Assembly (NCBI GenBank): GCA_937949745.1
Contig: CALECM010000063.1
Coordinates: 1-30,027 of the forward strand
Direction of reading: 5' to 3'
DNA length: 30,027 nt
DNA from: an uncultured Bacteroidales bacterium
GTDB lineage: Bacteria > Bacteroidota > Bacteroidia > Bacteroidales > WCHB1-69
The position numbers were made by a program, and so were the translations under genes. The notes under the pieces were generated by a model, which saw nothing but the letters and a program-made list of their open reading frames with translations, searched no databases and was not told the DNA's origin. Every line of letters begins with the position of its first letter. The stretch's first letter is position 1. Positions 8,708 through 15,809 of this stretch are shown in pieces.

Positions 8708-9109
8708 CTATTCCTGGCACAATTCCGTAAGAACTCCCTGGGTGGATTTCGGATGGAGGAAAGCGATATTCAGATTCTCTGCTCCTTTTCGCGGAGCTTT
8801 ATCGATAAGTTGGATCCCTTTGCTTTCGGCTTCCGATAAAGCATTTGCCACATTATCCACAGCGAAGGCGATATGATGAACGCCCTCTCCTTTTTTCTCG
8901 ATGAACTTGGCGATCGTACTTTCGGGAGAAGTGGGCTCCAGTAATTCAATTTTAGTAGCCCCTACCTTAAAAAAAGCTGTTTTTACTTTCTGGTCGGCGA
9001 CTTCTTCGATGTTATAACATTTAAGTCCTAAAACATTTTCATAATAAGGGATCGCTTCTTCGATGTTTTTTACAGCTATTCCGATGTGTTCAATGTGGGA
9101 AATGTTCAT
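8708..9109 (-). CDS. mce: Methylmalonyl-CoA epimerase
   Basis: 133 aa from the chosen start (MNISHIEHIGIAVKN). It is a single vicinal-oxygen-chelate (glyoxalase-fold) protein. Likely metal ligands are H8, E55 (KIELLEP), H79 (VHHIAFAV) and E129 (LTELCQE). It interconverts (S)- and (R)-methylmalonyl-CoA between B12-dependent methylmalonyl-CoA mutase and the decarboxylase/carboxylase of the succinate-propionate route. An in-frame ATG at 9157 would add an odd MLKVIETDHHHHKNIA extension and overlap the upstream gene by 23 bases; family length favours 9109. It follows the methyltransferase gene. No carboxylase subunit genes lie beside it. Confidence 0.9.
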   Translation of the reverse strand: MNISHIEHIGIAVKNIEEAIPYYENVLGLKCYNIEEVADQKVKTAFFKVGATKIELLEPTSPESTIAKFIEKKGEGVHHIAFAVDNVANALSEAESKGIQLIDKAPRKGAENLNIAFLHPKSTQGVLTELCQE

Positions 9110-9134
9110 GGCAATATTTTTATGGTGATGATGA

Positions 9135-9923
9135 TCAGTCTCGATTACTTTCAGCATTTAACAGGTTCGTATGGTGTTTAAGCGTACGTAAAACCAACAT
9201 ACAGACCAATGCGACTAACAATACGATCAGGGAAGGCCTGAACCATTGGAAAACGGACACAATTTCAGGATAATGCCTGTAAAAAGTGAATTGTAGCCAG
9301 TAGTCCACCACGGTAAAAGAAAATACCATAGCGAAAAAACCTGCATACTCTCTTCTTAGTACGGCTTTGAACGAAAACGGAATATTACCGGGCCGGTAAT
9401 TTTTAAAAGAAGGGACAAAAGCGGGCACTTCTTTGGACCAGCGGATAAAATCCTCGCCGAAACATTTTTCCAGATACCGTTCCTCCGTAAAAATGATCCG
9501 TTCATAATACAACCAATAACATAGCGAGATAATAACGAAAAGATAGAAATTCATGGAAAAGATCAGTAAACCGGCCCACATGAGGTAGTTTCCCAGATAA
9601 AGCGGATGCCGCACAACGGAATAAATGCCTTTGGTATTTAATTGTTCTGCAACCTGCTTATCCGTATTCCGTCCCGATGTTCCTCTCGGAGTGGTTCCGA
9701 TCGTATAGGCACGTACCAGGAAACCGGCAAGGGAAACCGCAATGGAAAGTATGAGGATGATAACCCGGAAAACCTCCCGGTTTTGAACGGATAAATGGGT
9801 CAGGAAATCATAGTGGCCGAAATAGATCATCGGCATACCGATCAGAAAGATGATAACAGGTATCTGTCCCCGGTATTTGAACAGGAAATTTCCGGATTTT
9901 TCTAAGGAGTGTATTAAGGCCAT
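9135..9923 (-). CDS. Membrane methyltransferase, PEMT/ICMT family
   Basis: 262 aa, integral membrane. Hydrophobic segments occur near residues 20-36, 50-70, 112-140, 190-212 and 228-246. The middle holds the family signature: TKGIYSVVRHPLYLGNYLMW, then YYERIIFTEERYLEKCFGEDF. The RHP and E..E..L residues form the S-adenosylmethionine and active-site pocket in isoprenylcysteine/phospholipid methyltransferase-like proteins. The acceptor is not evident. A lipid substrate is likely, and lipid A phosphate methylation by an LmtA-like enzyme is one option I cannot confirm. It lies just after the rplS terminator hairpin and before mce on the same strand, so mce may depend on the same transcript. Confidence 0.75.
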   Translation of the reverse strand: MALIHSLEKSGNFLFKYRGQIPVIIFLIGMPMIYFGHYDFLTHLSVQNREVFRVIILILSIAVSLAGFLVRAYTIGTTPRGTSGRNTDKQVAEQLNTKGIYSVVRHPLYLGNYLMWAGLLIFSMNFYLFVIISLCYWLYYERIIFTEERYLEKCFGEDFIRWSKEVPAFVPSFKNYRPGNIPFSFKAVLRREYAGFFAMVFSFTVVDYWLQFTFYRHYPEIVSVFQWFRPSLIVLLVALVCMLVLRTLKHHTNLLNAESNRD

Positions 9924-9931
9924 GCCAGAAA

Positions 9932-9962
9932 CTAAAAAAACGCCTGTCGAGCGTTTTTTTAG
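9932..9962 (-). terminator. Intrinsic terminator after rplS
   Basis: A perfect 12-bp inverted repeat, CTAAAAAAACGC / GCGTTTTTTTAG, surrounds the 7-base loop CTGTCGA. The stem is A/T-rich at the base and GC at the top, so it can act in either direction. It lies 20 bases after the rplS stop codon. Its other end is only 8 bases before the start codon of the methyltransferase gene. Confidence 0.8.
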
Positions 9963-9982
9963 GTAACGATTTATTGATAATA

Positions 9983-10336
9983 CTAATTTCTTCTTTCTTT
10001 GATACGGGCTTTTTTACCGGTTAACTCACGCAAATAGAATATGCGGGCGCGGCGAACAACCCCTCTTTTATTGACAACGATATCGGAGATAAAAGGAGAT
10101 GCATACGGGAATATCCTTTCCACACCTACTCCACCGGAAATTTTACGTACGGTAAAGGTACGGGTAACGCCACTGCCGTTAATCTGTAATACCACCCCTT
10201 GAAATTGCTGGATACGTTCTTTAGAACCTTCCACAATTCTATAAGATACCGTAATAGTATCTCCTGCTTTAAAATTCGGGAATTTTTTGGTTTCAACAAA
10301 AGTATCTTCCACGTACTGTATCAATTCTTTTTTCAT
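9983..10336 (-). CDS. rplS: Ribosomal protein L19
   Basis: 117 aa, the usual L19 length. Recognisable stretches are FPNFKAGDTITVSYRIVEG, QQFQGVVLQINGSGVTRTF and the C-terminal RRARIFYLRELTGKKARIKE. It is a 50S subunit protein at the 30S-50S interface. Here it is monocistronic, without the trmD/rimM neighbours seen in many Proteobacteria, and has its own -7 promoter motif upstream and a hairpin terminator downstream. Confidence 0.97.
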   Translation of the reverse strand: MKKELIQYVEDTFVETKKFPNFKAGDTITVSYRIVEGSKERIQQFQGVVLQINGSGVTRTFTVRKISGGVGVERIFPYASPFISDIVVNKRGVVRRARIFYLRELTGKKARIKERRN

Positions 10337-10371
10337 CTCGACTGTTATTTATCTAATTCAAAATTGTGGCT

Positions 10372-10380
10372 GCAAAAATA
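10372..10380 (-). promoter_or_regulatory. -7 promoter element of rplS
   Basis: The minus strand reads TATTTTTGC, matching TAnnTTTG, 36 bases before the rplS start. The implied leader is about 30 bases. No convincing -33 box is visible in the A/T-rich upstream stretch. Confidence 0.55.
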
Positions 10381-10514
10381 CATTTTTTTTTGATATAAAA
10401 TTTAAATGCCTGAAAATAATTTTATACACAAAAAGATGTGCATTTTATTGTCCGGCAGATCCTTCACAATACAAAAAATCATCACGGGACTATATTCTCA
10501 ATCGCACCGGGATA

Positions 10515-11381
10515 TTAAGAACGGCGTTGGAAAAGCGCGGTCAATTGTTTTACATAATCTTCATCCGTATACAAATGAGCCGCATCCACACCGGCTTTTT
10601 TGAAAATTTCATCATTCTTCCTGTGAATTTCCCTCCACCACTCTCCATACTTTTTCCTTACTATATTGGAGGAAGTATCGGCCACGACATACTGACCGGT
10701 TTCCGGATCCACCAATTCCATAAGTCCCAGGGCAGGTAATTTTTCTTCGCCTTTATCCATCACATGTAAAGCGACTATATCATGTTTATTGGCGGCGATA
10801 CGCAGAGCCTGTTCGAAATCGGAATTTAAAAAATCGGAAATTAAAAATGCCGTGCATTTCTTTTTAATAACGTTGGTCAGATAACGTAACGACTCGCTGA
10901 TATCGGTACGGGAACACGACGGTTCGTAGCCGACCAGTTCCCGAATGATCCTCAGGATATGGGAACGGCCTTTTTTAGGTGGAATAAATTTCTCAACTTT
11001 ATCACTGAAAAAGATCACTCCTACCTTATCATTATTATAAATAGCGGAAAAAGACAAAATTCCGGCCAGTTCGGTAATCAGGTCCGATTTAAGGCTTTTA
11101 TGTGTGCCGAAAAGATTGGAACCGCTGACATCGATCAGTAACATGACGGTAAGCTCCCGCTCTTCTTCGAATATTTTTACATATGGACGGTGAAAACGCG
11201 CCGTTACATTCCAGTCGATAAAGCGGATATCATCACCGTAGCCATATTCCCTTACTTCACTGAAGGCCATACCCAATCCTTTGAAAGCACTATGGTATTG
11301 TCCGGAAAAAATTTGTTGGGACAATGCTTTGGTACGGATTTCGATTTTCCTGACTTTTTTAATTAATTCACTTGAATCCAT
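10515..11381 (-). CDS. DUF58 protein with vWA-like domain
   Basis: 288 aa, predicted cytoplasmic. The DUF58 signature REYGYGDDIRFIDWNVTARF is at about 44-63. It is followed by a von Willebrand A-like fold with the metal-site motif LIDVSGSNLFG (D84, S86, S88). Such proteins are partners of MoxR ATPases, which are thought to remodel or assemble target complexes. Here moxR lies directly upstream (30-base gap, same strand), so the two are surely one operon. In many Bacteroidetes this pair heads the bat (aerotolerance) cluster; here no batA-batD genes follow. Confidence 0.9.
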   Translation of the reverse strand: MDSSELIKKVRKIEIRTKALSQQIFSGQYHSAFKGLGMAFSEVREYGYGDDIRFIDWNVTARFHRPYVKIFEEERELTVMLLIDVSGSNLFGTHKSLKSDLITELAGILSFSAIYNNDKVGVIFFSDKVEKFIPPKKGRSHILRIIRELVGYEPSCSRTDISESLRYLTNVIKKKCTAFLISDFLNSDFEQALRIAANKHDIVALHVMDKGEEKLPALGLMELVDPETGQYVVADTSSNIVRKKYGEWWREIHRKNDEIFKKAGVDAAHLYTDEDYVKQLTALFQRRS

Positions 11382-11411
11382 AATCTGCTGAATAAAAGAC
11401 CTGGGTTAATT

Positions 11412-12407
11412 TTACGGAACTTCAACAGTATTCAGTATCTCATTGATAATATCGGATGTGGTTATATTCTCGGCTTCGGCCTCATAAGTTAATCCGATCC
11501 TGTGCCTCAATACATCGTGGCAAACAGCGCGTACGTCTTCGGGGATCACATATCCGCGTCTCTTGATAAACGCATAAGCCTGGGAAGCCAGCGCAAGATT
11601 GATGGTAGCACGCGGGGAGGCTCCGTATGAGATCATATTTTCAAAACGATTTATTTTGTAATCCCAAGGAAAACGTGTGGCAAAAACTATATCCGTAATA
11701 TAACCGGAAATCTTTTCATCGACATAAACTTCTTTGACAACCGAACGCGCCCTGATTATATCTTCGGGTTTGACCACGGCATGGGTTGCAGGAAATTCTT
11801 CCCGGATATGTTGCTTCAGGATCTCTTTTTCCTCTGCCTTGTTCGGATATTGGATGATCACTTTCATCATGAAACGGTCCACCTGCGCTTCCGGAAGCGG
11901 ATAAGTACCCTCCTGCTCGATCGGATTCTGGGTGGCCATCACCAGGAAAGGTTCTTCCAGCGGATAAGTAGCTTCGCCGATAGTGATCTGTCGTTCCTGC
12001 ATGGCTTCCAGTAAAGCGCTTTGTACCTTGGCGGGAGCACGGTTGATCTCGTCAGCCAGAATAAAATTAGCGAAAACAGGACCTTTTTTCACTACAAATT
12101 CTTCATTTTTCTGACTATAGATCATCGTACCGGTCAAATCGGCCGGCAACAGGTCGGGAGTAAATTGAATACGGCTGAATTTCGCCTGTATACATTGCGC
12201 CAATGACTTTATGGCTAACGTTTTGGCTAATCCCGGAACTCCTTCGAGTAAGATATGCCCGTTGGAAAGTAAACCGATTAACAGGCGTTCCACCATATGC
12301 TTTTGCCCGATGATCACTTTTCCCATTTCCATAGTAATGACATCCACAAAAGCGCTTTCCTGCCGGATTCTTTCGTTTAGTTCTTGAATATCAATAATCT
12401 CATTCAT
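11412..12407 (-). CDS. MoxR-family AAA+ ATPase
   Basis: 331 aa. Walker A is GVPGLAKT at 56-63, Walker B is FILADEINRAPAKVQSALLE, and the insert MQERQITIGEATYPL and sensor region VMATQNPIEQEGTYPLPEAQ are classic for MoxR. A winged C-terminal lid follows. MoxR ATPases act as chaperone-like remodelers together with vWA proteins. The DUF58 gene lies 30 bases downstream. The gene is divergent from ruvX across a 174-base gap. Confidence 0.95.
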   Translation of the reverse strand: MNEIIDIQELNERIRQESAFVDVITMEMGKVIIGQKHMVERLLIGLLSNGHILLEGVPGLAKTLAIKSLAQCIQAKFSRIQFTPDLLPADLTGTMIYSQKNEEFVVKKGPVFANFILADEINRAPAKVQSALLEAMQERQITIGEATYPLEEPFLVMATQNPIEQEGTYPLPEAQVDRFMMKVIIQYPNKAEEKEILKQHIREEFPATHAVVKPEDIIRARSVVKEVYVDEKISGYITDIVFATRFPWDYKINRFENMISYGASPRATINLALASQAYAFIKRRGYVIPEDVRAVCHDVLRHRIGLTYEAEAENITTSDIINEILNTVEVP

Positions 12408-12559
12408 AATTTTGTATTAATTTTATATCAATTCAATTTTTTATAACGGCAAAACCGAAAAAATGTTATGCTGAGGCTTTATGATTTTTGCTCACAAATC
12501 CTTTAAGTTTTTTTAGGAAATATTCGATTGCATTAACTCCCGAGTAGGGAAAATAGTTA

Positions 12560-12568
12560 TATTTTTGC
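12560..12568 (+). promoter_or_regulatory. -7 promoter element of ruvX-def
   Basis: TATTTTTGC fits TAnnTTTG exactly, within the longer TATATTTTTGCAC. The first possible start codon is only about 14 bases further on, so the predicted leader is roughly 7-11 bases. Confidence 0.65.
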
Positions 12569-12581
12569 ACAAATTTTTAAG

Positions 12582-13022
12582 TTGGGTAGAATATTGGCTA
12601 TAGATTACGGACAGAAAAGAGTGGGATTCGCCGTTACGGACGAATTACGGATCTGTGCGACTCCGCTGGATACTATACACGTTTCCAAAGCGTTTGATTA
12701 TCTGATGGATTACATTGCTAAGGAAAAAGTGGATGTTATCGTGGTGGGGGAACCTAAGACCATGAAAAATACCAACTCCGATGCGGCCCGCTTTATAGAA
12801 CCTTTCGTTAACCGGCTGAATAAAGTGATCAAAGATATTCCGATCGTCAGGATGGATGAAAGGTTTACCTCCAGAATGGCCTTTCAATCGATGATAGACG
12901 CGGGTTTAAAGAAAAAAGACCGGCAGAATAAAGAACTTGTCGACCGGATCAGCGCCACCCTTATATTGCAATCTTATATGCAACAACTTGAACATACCAA
13001 CCAGAGAAACGAAGAACTATGA
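12582..13022 (+). CDS. ruvX: RuvX/YqgF RNase H-like nuclease
   Basis: 146 aa. The N-terminal GRILAIDYGQKRVG carries catalytic D8; DVIVVGEP and MDERFTSRMA follow as in the YqgF family (usually VVGLP and DERLTT), and a late acidic residue lies in ELVDRISATLILQSY. Family members are RNase H-fold nucleases implicated in Holliday-junction resolution and 16S rRNA 5' processing. The start codon is TTG: there is no ATG between the promoter motif and the invariant GRILAIDYG, so TTG at 12582 is well supported. Its stop overlaps the def start in ATGA (4 bases), so the two genes are translationally coupled. Confidence 0.92.
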   Translation: MGRILAIDYGQKRVGFAVTDELRICATPLDTIHVSKAFDYLMDYIAKEKVDVIVVGEPKTMKNTNSDAARFIEPFVNRLNKVIKDIPIVRMDERFTSRMAFQSMIDAGLKKKDRQNKELVDRISATLILQSYMQQLEHTNQRNEEL

Positions 13023-13570
13023 TATTACCGATTTACGTATACGGACATCCGATATTAAGGAAGAAAACACAGGAAATCACCATGGATTATCCCGGACTGA
13101 AGGAATTGATCGGGAACATGTATGAAACGATGTACCATGATCAGGGTGTGGGCCTCGCAGCTCCCCAGATCGGAAAATCCATACGCTTATTCGTCATCGA
13201 TACAGCGCCTTATCAGGAAATGTATCCCGAGAATGAACTTTTTAAGGGCGCCTTCATTAATCCTGTCATAATCGACGAATTCGGAGAAGATTTTACGACC
13301 AGCGAGGGATGCCTCTCGATTCCGGATATCCATGCCGATATCACCCGGAAATCCGAAGTCGAGATTTCCTATCTCGATGAAGAAGGGAACCCGCATCAAA
13401 GAATTTTCAAAGGGCATACGGCGCGGGTAATCCAGCACGAATACGACCATCTTGAAGGACAAATTTTCATCGACCATCTTCCCTCTTTGAAAAAGATGCT
13501 GCTCAAAAGAAAACTTACCGATATCGCTTCCGGTAAATACAAACCGTTTTACAAGTCACTTAATAAATAA
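13019..13570 (+). CDS. def: Peptide deformylase
   Basis: 183 aa. All three class motifs are present: GVGLAAPQ at 43-50, EGCLS at 96-100, and HEYDH at 140-144. Metal ligands are C98, H140 and H144, and the catalytic residue is E141. It removes the formyl group from N-terminal methionine of new proteins. It overlaps ruvX by 4 bases and is followed after 6 bases by a lipoprotein gene, so it is the middle gene of a three-gene unit. Confidence 0.97.
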   Translation: MILPIYVYGHPILRKKTQEITMDYPGLKELIGNMYETMYHDQGVGLAAPQIGKSIRLFVIDTAPYQEMYPENELFKGAFINPVIIDEFGEDFTTSEGCLSIPDIHADITRKSEVEISYLDEEGNPHQRIFKGHTARVIQHEYDHLEGQIFIDHLPSLKKMLLKRKLTDIASGKYKPFYKSLNK

Positions 13571-13576
13571 GAAATT

Positions 13577-14164
13577 ATGAAAAGAATAATATACTTCCTG
13601 AGTGTGGTCTTTTTGCTGGTTTCCTGCACTGAGAACAGCAAAAATACTACGCTGGAAGAAAAAGGAAGGGCACAATCGGCTTTGCTCCTGTCTTTTCAAA
13701 AAGCTGATTCGCTGAGGCAGACCGGCGCCATGAATATCGAACTCTATAAAAGATTTATCGATCAGGCCGTTGCTTTTTATGAAGAATACCCGGAAGAAAG
13801 TATTACTCCCGAAATGCTCCAAAATGCCGGAGTATCCAGCATGACGGTAGCCAAATTCATTAAAGAGTTTAATGCTGAAGACGAAAGCGGGATTGTGGAA
13901 TATGCAAAAAAAGGTATTGAGATCTTCGACCTGATCCAAAAAGTATATCCGGATTATGAAGGAGCCAAAAAAGCTTACCTGAACAGGGGTATTATTTATG
14001 ATGATATTTTAGGCGACTATAAGAACGCCGAATATGAATATATGGAATATATCACCAAATATCCTCATGACAGTATCTCGGTGAATCTTCGGTATTATAT
14101 TCAATACCTTGGAAAAACACCTGAAGAAATTATTGCTGAATTCGGTATCGATCCTGCCGGTTAA
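13577..14164 (+). CDS. Predicted lipoprotein with TPR-like helices
   Basis: 195 aa. The signal peptide MKRIIYFLSVVFLLVSC ends in a lipobox with lipidated C17. The mature part is helical. Its last third (GAKKAYLNRGIIYDDILGDY, then NAEYEYMEYITKYPHD) looks like one or two tetratricopeptide repeats. No enzyme motif is seen. TPR lipoproteins of this kind are frequent after def in Bacteroidales as I recall, with no assigned role. It ends tail to tail with rnhB, the two stop codons sharing the bases TTAA. Confidence 0.8.
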   Translation: MKRIIYFLSVVFLLVSCTENSKNTTLEEKGRAQSALLLSFQKADSLRQTGAMNIELYKRFIDQAVAFYEEYPEESITPEMLQNAGVSSMTVAKFIKEFNAEDESGIVEYAKKGIEIFDLIQKVYPDYEGAKKAYLNRGIIYDDILGDYKNAEYEYMEYITKYPHDSISVNLRYYIQYLGKTPEEIIAEFGIDPAG

Positions 14165-14763
14165 AATTCGAGTTTCAATTGATTCTTAAGCCGGAAGCTT
14201 TTCCGGTGATAAGGCGTTTGTCCGTATTCCAGTAGAGCTTTCTGATGATCCTGGGTAGGATAGCCTTTATTTTTATCCCATCCGTAATGCGGGTATTCCC
14301 CGGAAAGTTTTTCCATATAATCATCCCGGTATGTTTTCGCAAGTATAGAAGCTGCCGCAATGGAAAGGTAGGTCGCATCTCCTTTGATGCAACAACGGTG
14401 AGGATAAGGAGTTTCATTTTTAAAGCGGTTACCGTCAATCAAAAGTAATTCCGGTTTACCGGTCAGCTGAAGAATGGCATCGTTCATTCCCCTAAAGGTG
14501 GCATTAAGGATATTGATCTCATCGATCACCTTCTCCGGTACGGCCACAACCGAATAACATAAAGCATCTTTTTCGATAATCTTCCTGAGTTTATCGCGGA
14601 TCGAACGGGTTAGTTGCTTTGAATCATTGATGACTTCGTTGGAATAGTCGTGAGGGAAAATAACCGCAGCCGTGAACAACGGACCCGCGAGCGCTCCCCT
14701 TCCGGCTTCATCGCATCCGCATTCGTAAATCAATTCCTCGGAAAATCTTATTTTTAAAGGCAT
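14161..14763 (-). CDS. rnhB: Ribonuclease HII
   Basis: 200 aa from the chosen start MPLKIRFSEE. The catalytic motif YECGCDEAGRGALAGPLF gives D18 and E19; further acidic residues lie in LLLIDGNRF and in ASILAKTYRDDYM. It cleaves RNA in RNA-DNA hybrids, including single ribonucleotides in DNA. An upstream in-frame ATG at 14808 would add 15 residues inside the preceding gene; family alignment favours 14763, which overlaps that gene by 10 bases and suggests coupling. Confidence 0.94.
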   Translation of the reverse strand: MPLKIRFSEELIYECGCDEAGRGALAGPLFTAAVIFPHDYSNEVINDSKQLTRSIRDKLRKIIEKDALCYSVVAVPEKVIDEINILNATFRGMNDAILQLTGKPELLLIDGNRFKNETPYPHRCCIKGDATYLSIAAASILAKTYRDDYMEKLSGEYPHYGWDKNKGYPTQDHQKALLEYGQTPYHRKSFRLKNQLKLEF

Positions 14764-15713
14764 AATAAAATCAGAACGGTTAACATTACGATATCGTGAA
14801 GAAGCCAATGGCGTTTATACTGACTTATCAATGAGCAGTAAACCGAAACCGGTATAAATAAATAGAGTAATACTCCCGGATAATGATCAGGGCTCAGCAT
14901 AATGATAAAGAAGAGAACAATGGTCATCACATCCAGCGTAATGAGGCGCCTTCGCATCACGATAAGCTTATTGGCGAATATGATCCTCAAAAGTACCATA
15001 AGGTAGAGAAGCATTACGACCAGCAATATAAATCCGATAATATTAATTACGGACAAAGCAGGGAATGAATGGTAGAAACCGAAAAAACGGAGTTGCAGGA
15101 AAGAATCCGTGATGATACTCAACTGATCGGTAAAAAGGTAATAGCAAAAAAAGTAAATGACGGGAATAGTAAATCCGAAAATGCTGACCAGTATATCTTT
15201 AGCTTTTGAAAAACGATTTACAATAAGGGCTATAATAATAAATACGATCAGCAATGCGCAAACAATATCGATGAAAAAAGCGATACCGATCAGAATTCCC
15301 GAAACCAATACCCTGCTTTTAATCGAAGCCATATCATAATTGGCATTTAACAACAACAGAATGATGATGAGCAAATTGATAAAGAACAAAGGAGACAAGT
15401 GGGTTAGTCCGCCGCTTCCGGCTAAATATGCCAGGTACCAGATAGAAGGAGACAACTGGAATGACTCCGAAAAATCATTTTTGCCGAAGAAATATTGCAA
15501 CAGAGCCAGTTGTAATAATAAGACACAGGTGATCACGATCTGCATCAGCAGCGGGTAATTTATCGCCAGGGCATGCAGGGATGTCGATAAAACCGGAGCG
15601 CCTTCCGGAATATAAAACTCTAAACCATTGAATATTAAAAAGACGGAGTAACCCAGCAGTCCTATAAAAAGGATGGATTGCAGAATGAGATTTTTATTTA
15701 AAAATTTGAACAT
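14754..15713 (-). CDS. Multi-pass inner-membrane protein (DUF6427-like)
   Basis: 319 aa and almost wholly hydrophobic: about nine to ten membrane segments, including those near 12-30, 53-72, 108-125, 135-165, 175-195, 222-250 and 265-300. A short polar stretch with LSPSIWYLAYLAGSGGLTHL sits in the first half. It resembles the Bacteroidetes DUF6427 proteins as far as I can recall, whose role is unknown. I see no catalytic motif. Its stop lies inside the start of rnhB (10-base overlap). A -7 promoter motif lies only 13 bases before the start codon. Confidence 0.7.
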   Translation of the reverse strand: MFKFLNKNLILQSILFIGLLGYSVFLIFNGLEFYIPEGAPVLSTSLHALAINYPLLMQIVITCVLLLQLALLQYFFGKNDFSESFQLSPSIWYLAYLAGSGGLTHLSPLFFINLLIIILLLLNANYDMASIKSRVLVSGILIGIAFFIDIVCALLIVFIIIALIVNRFSKAKDILVSIFGFTIPVIYFFCYYLFTDQLSIITDSFLQLRFFGFYHSFPALSVINIIGFILLVVMLLYLMVLLRIIFANKLIVMRRRLITLDVMTIVLFFIIMLSPDHYPGVLLYLFIPVSVYCSLISQYKRHWLLHDIVMLTVLILLCL

Positions 15714-15725
15714 CCGCTTTTTTCT

Positions 15726-15734
15726 GCAAAATTA
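15726..15734 (-). promoter_or_regulatory. -7 promoter element of the membrane protein-rnhB unit
   Basis: The minus strand reads TAATTTTGC, an exact TAnnTTTG match. The start codon follows after 12 bases, leaving a leader of under 10 bases. A divergent near-match on the plus strand (TAAATTCGC, 15770-15778) may serve the porin gene. Confidence 0.6.
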
Positions 15735-15809
15735 AACCTTTTTTCCGGATATAGTAAAGGAAAAAAACGTAAATTCGCAAGTTGAAAAACATAAACTTTT
15801 GCATCCTTA

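Noticed and set aside
9110..9157. Longer start for mce with a DHHHHK histidine-rich leader, as a metal-binding extension
   Set aside because: It overlaps the upstream gene and lies beyond the family's normal N-terminus. The histidines come from CAT/CAC codons in the gene junction.
10287..10739. Plus-strand ORF of about 150 codons across the rplS-DUF58 gap
   Set aside because: It mostly runs antisense to the DUF58 and rplS genes, has low-complexity composition and no recognisable domain.
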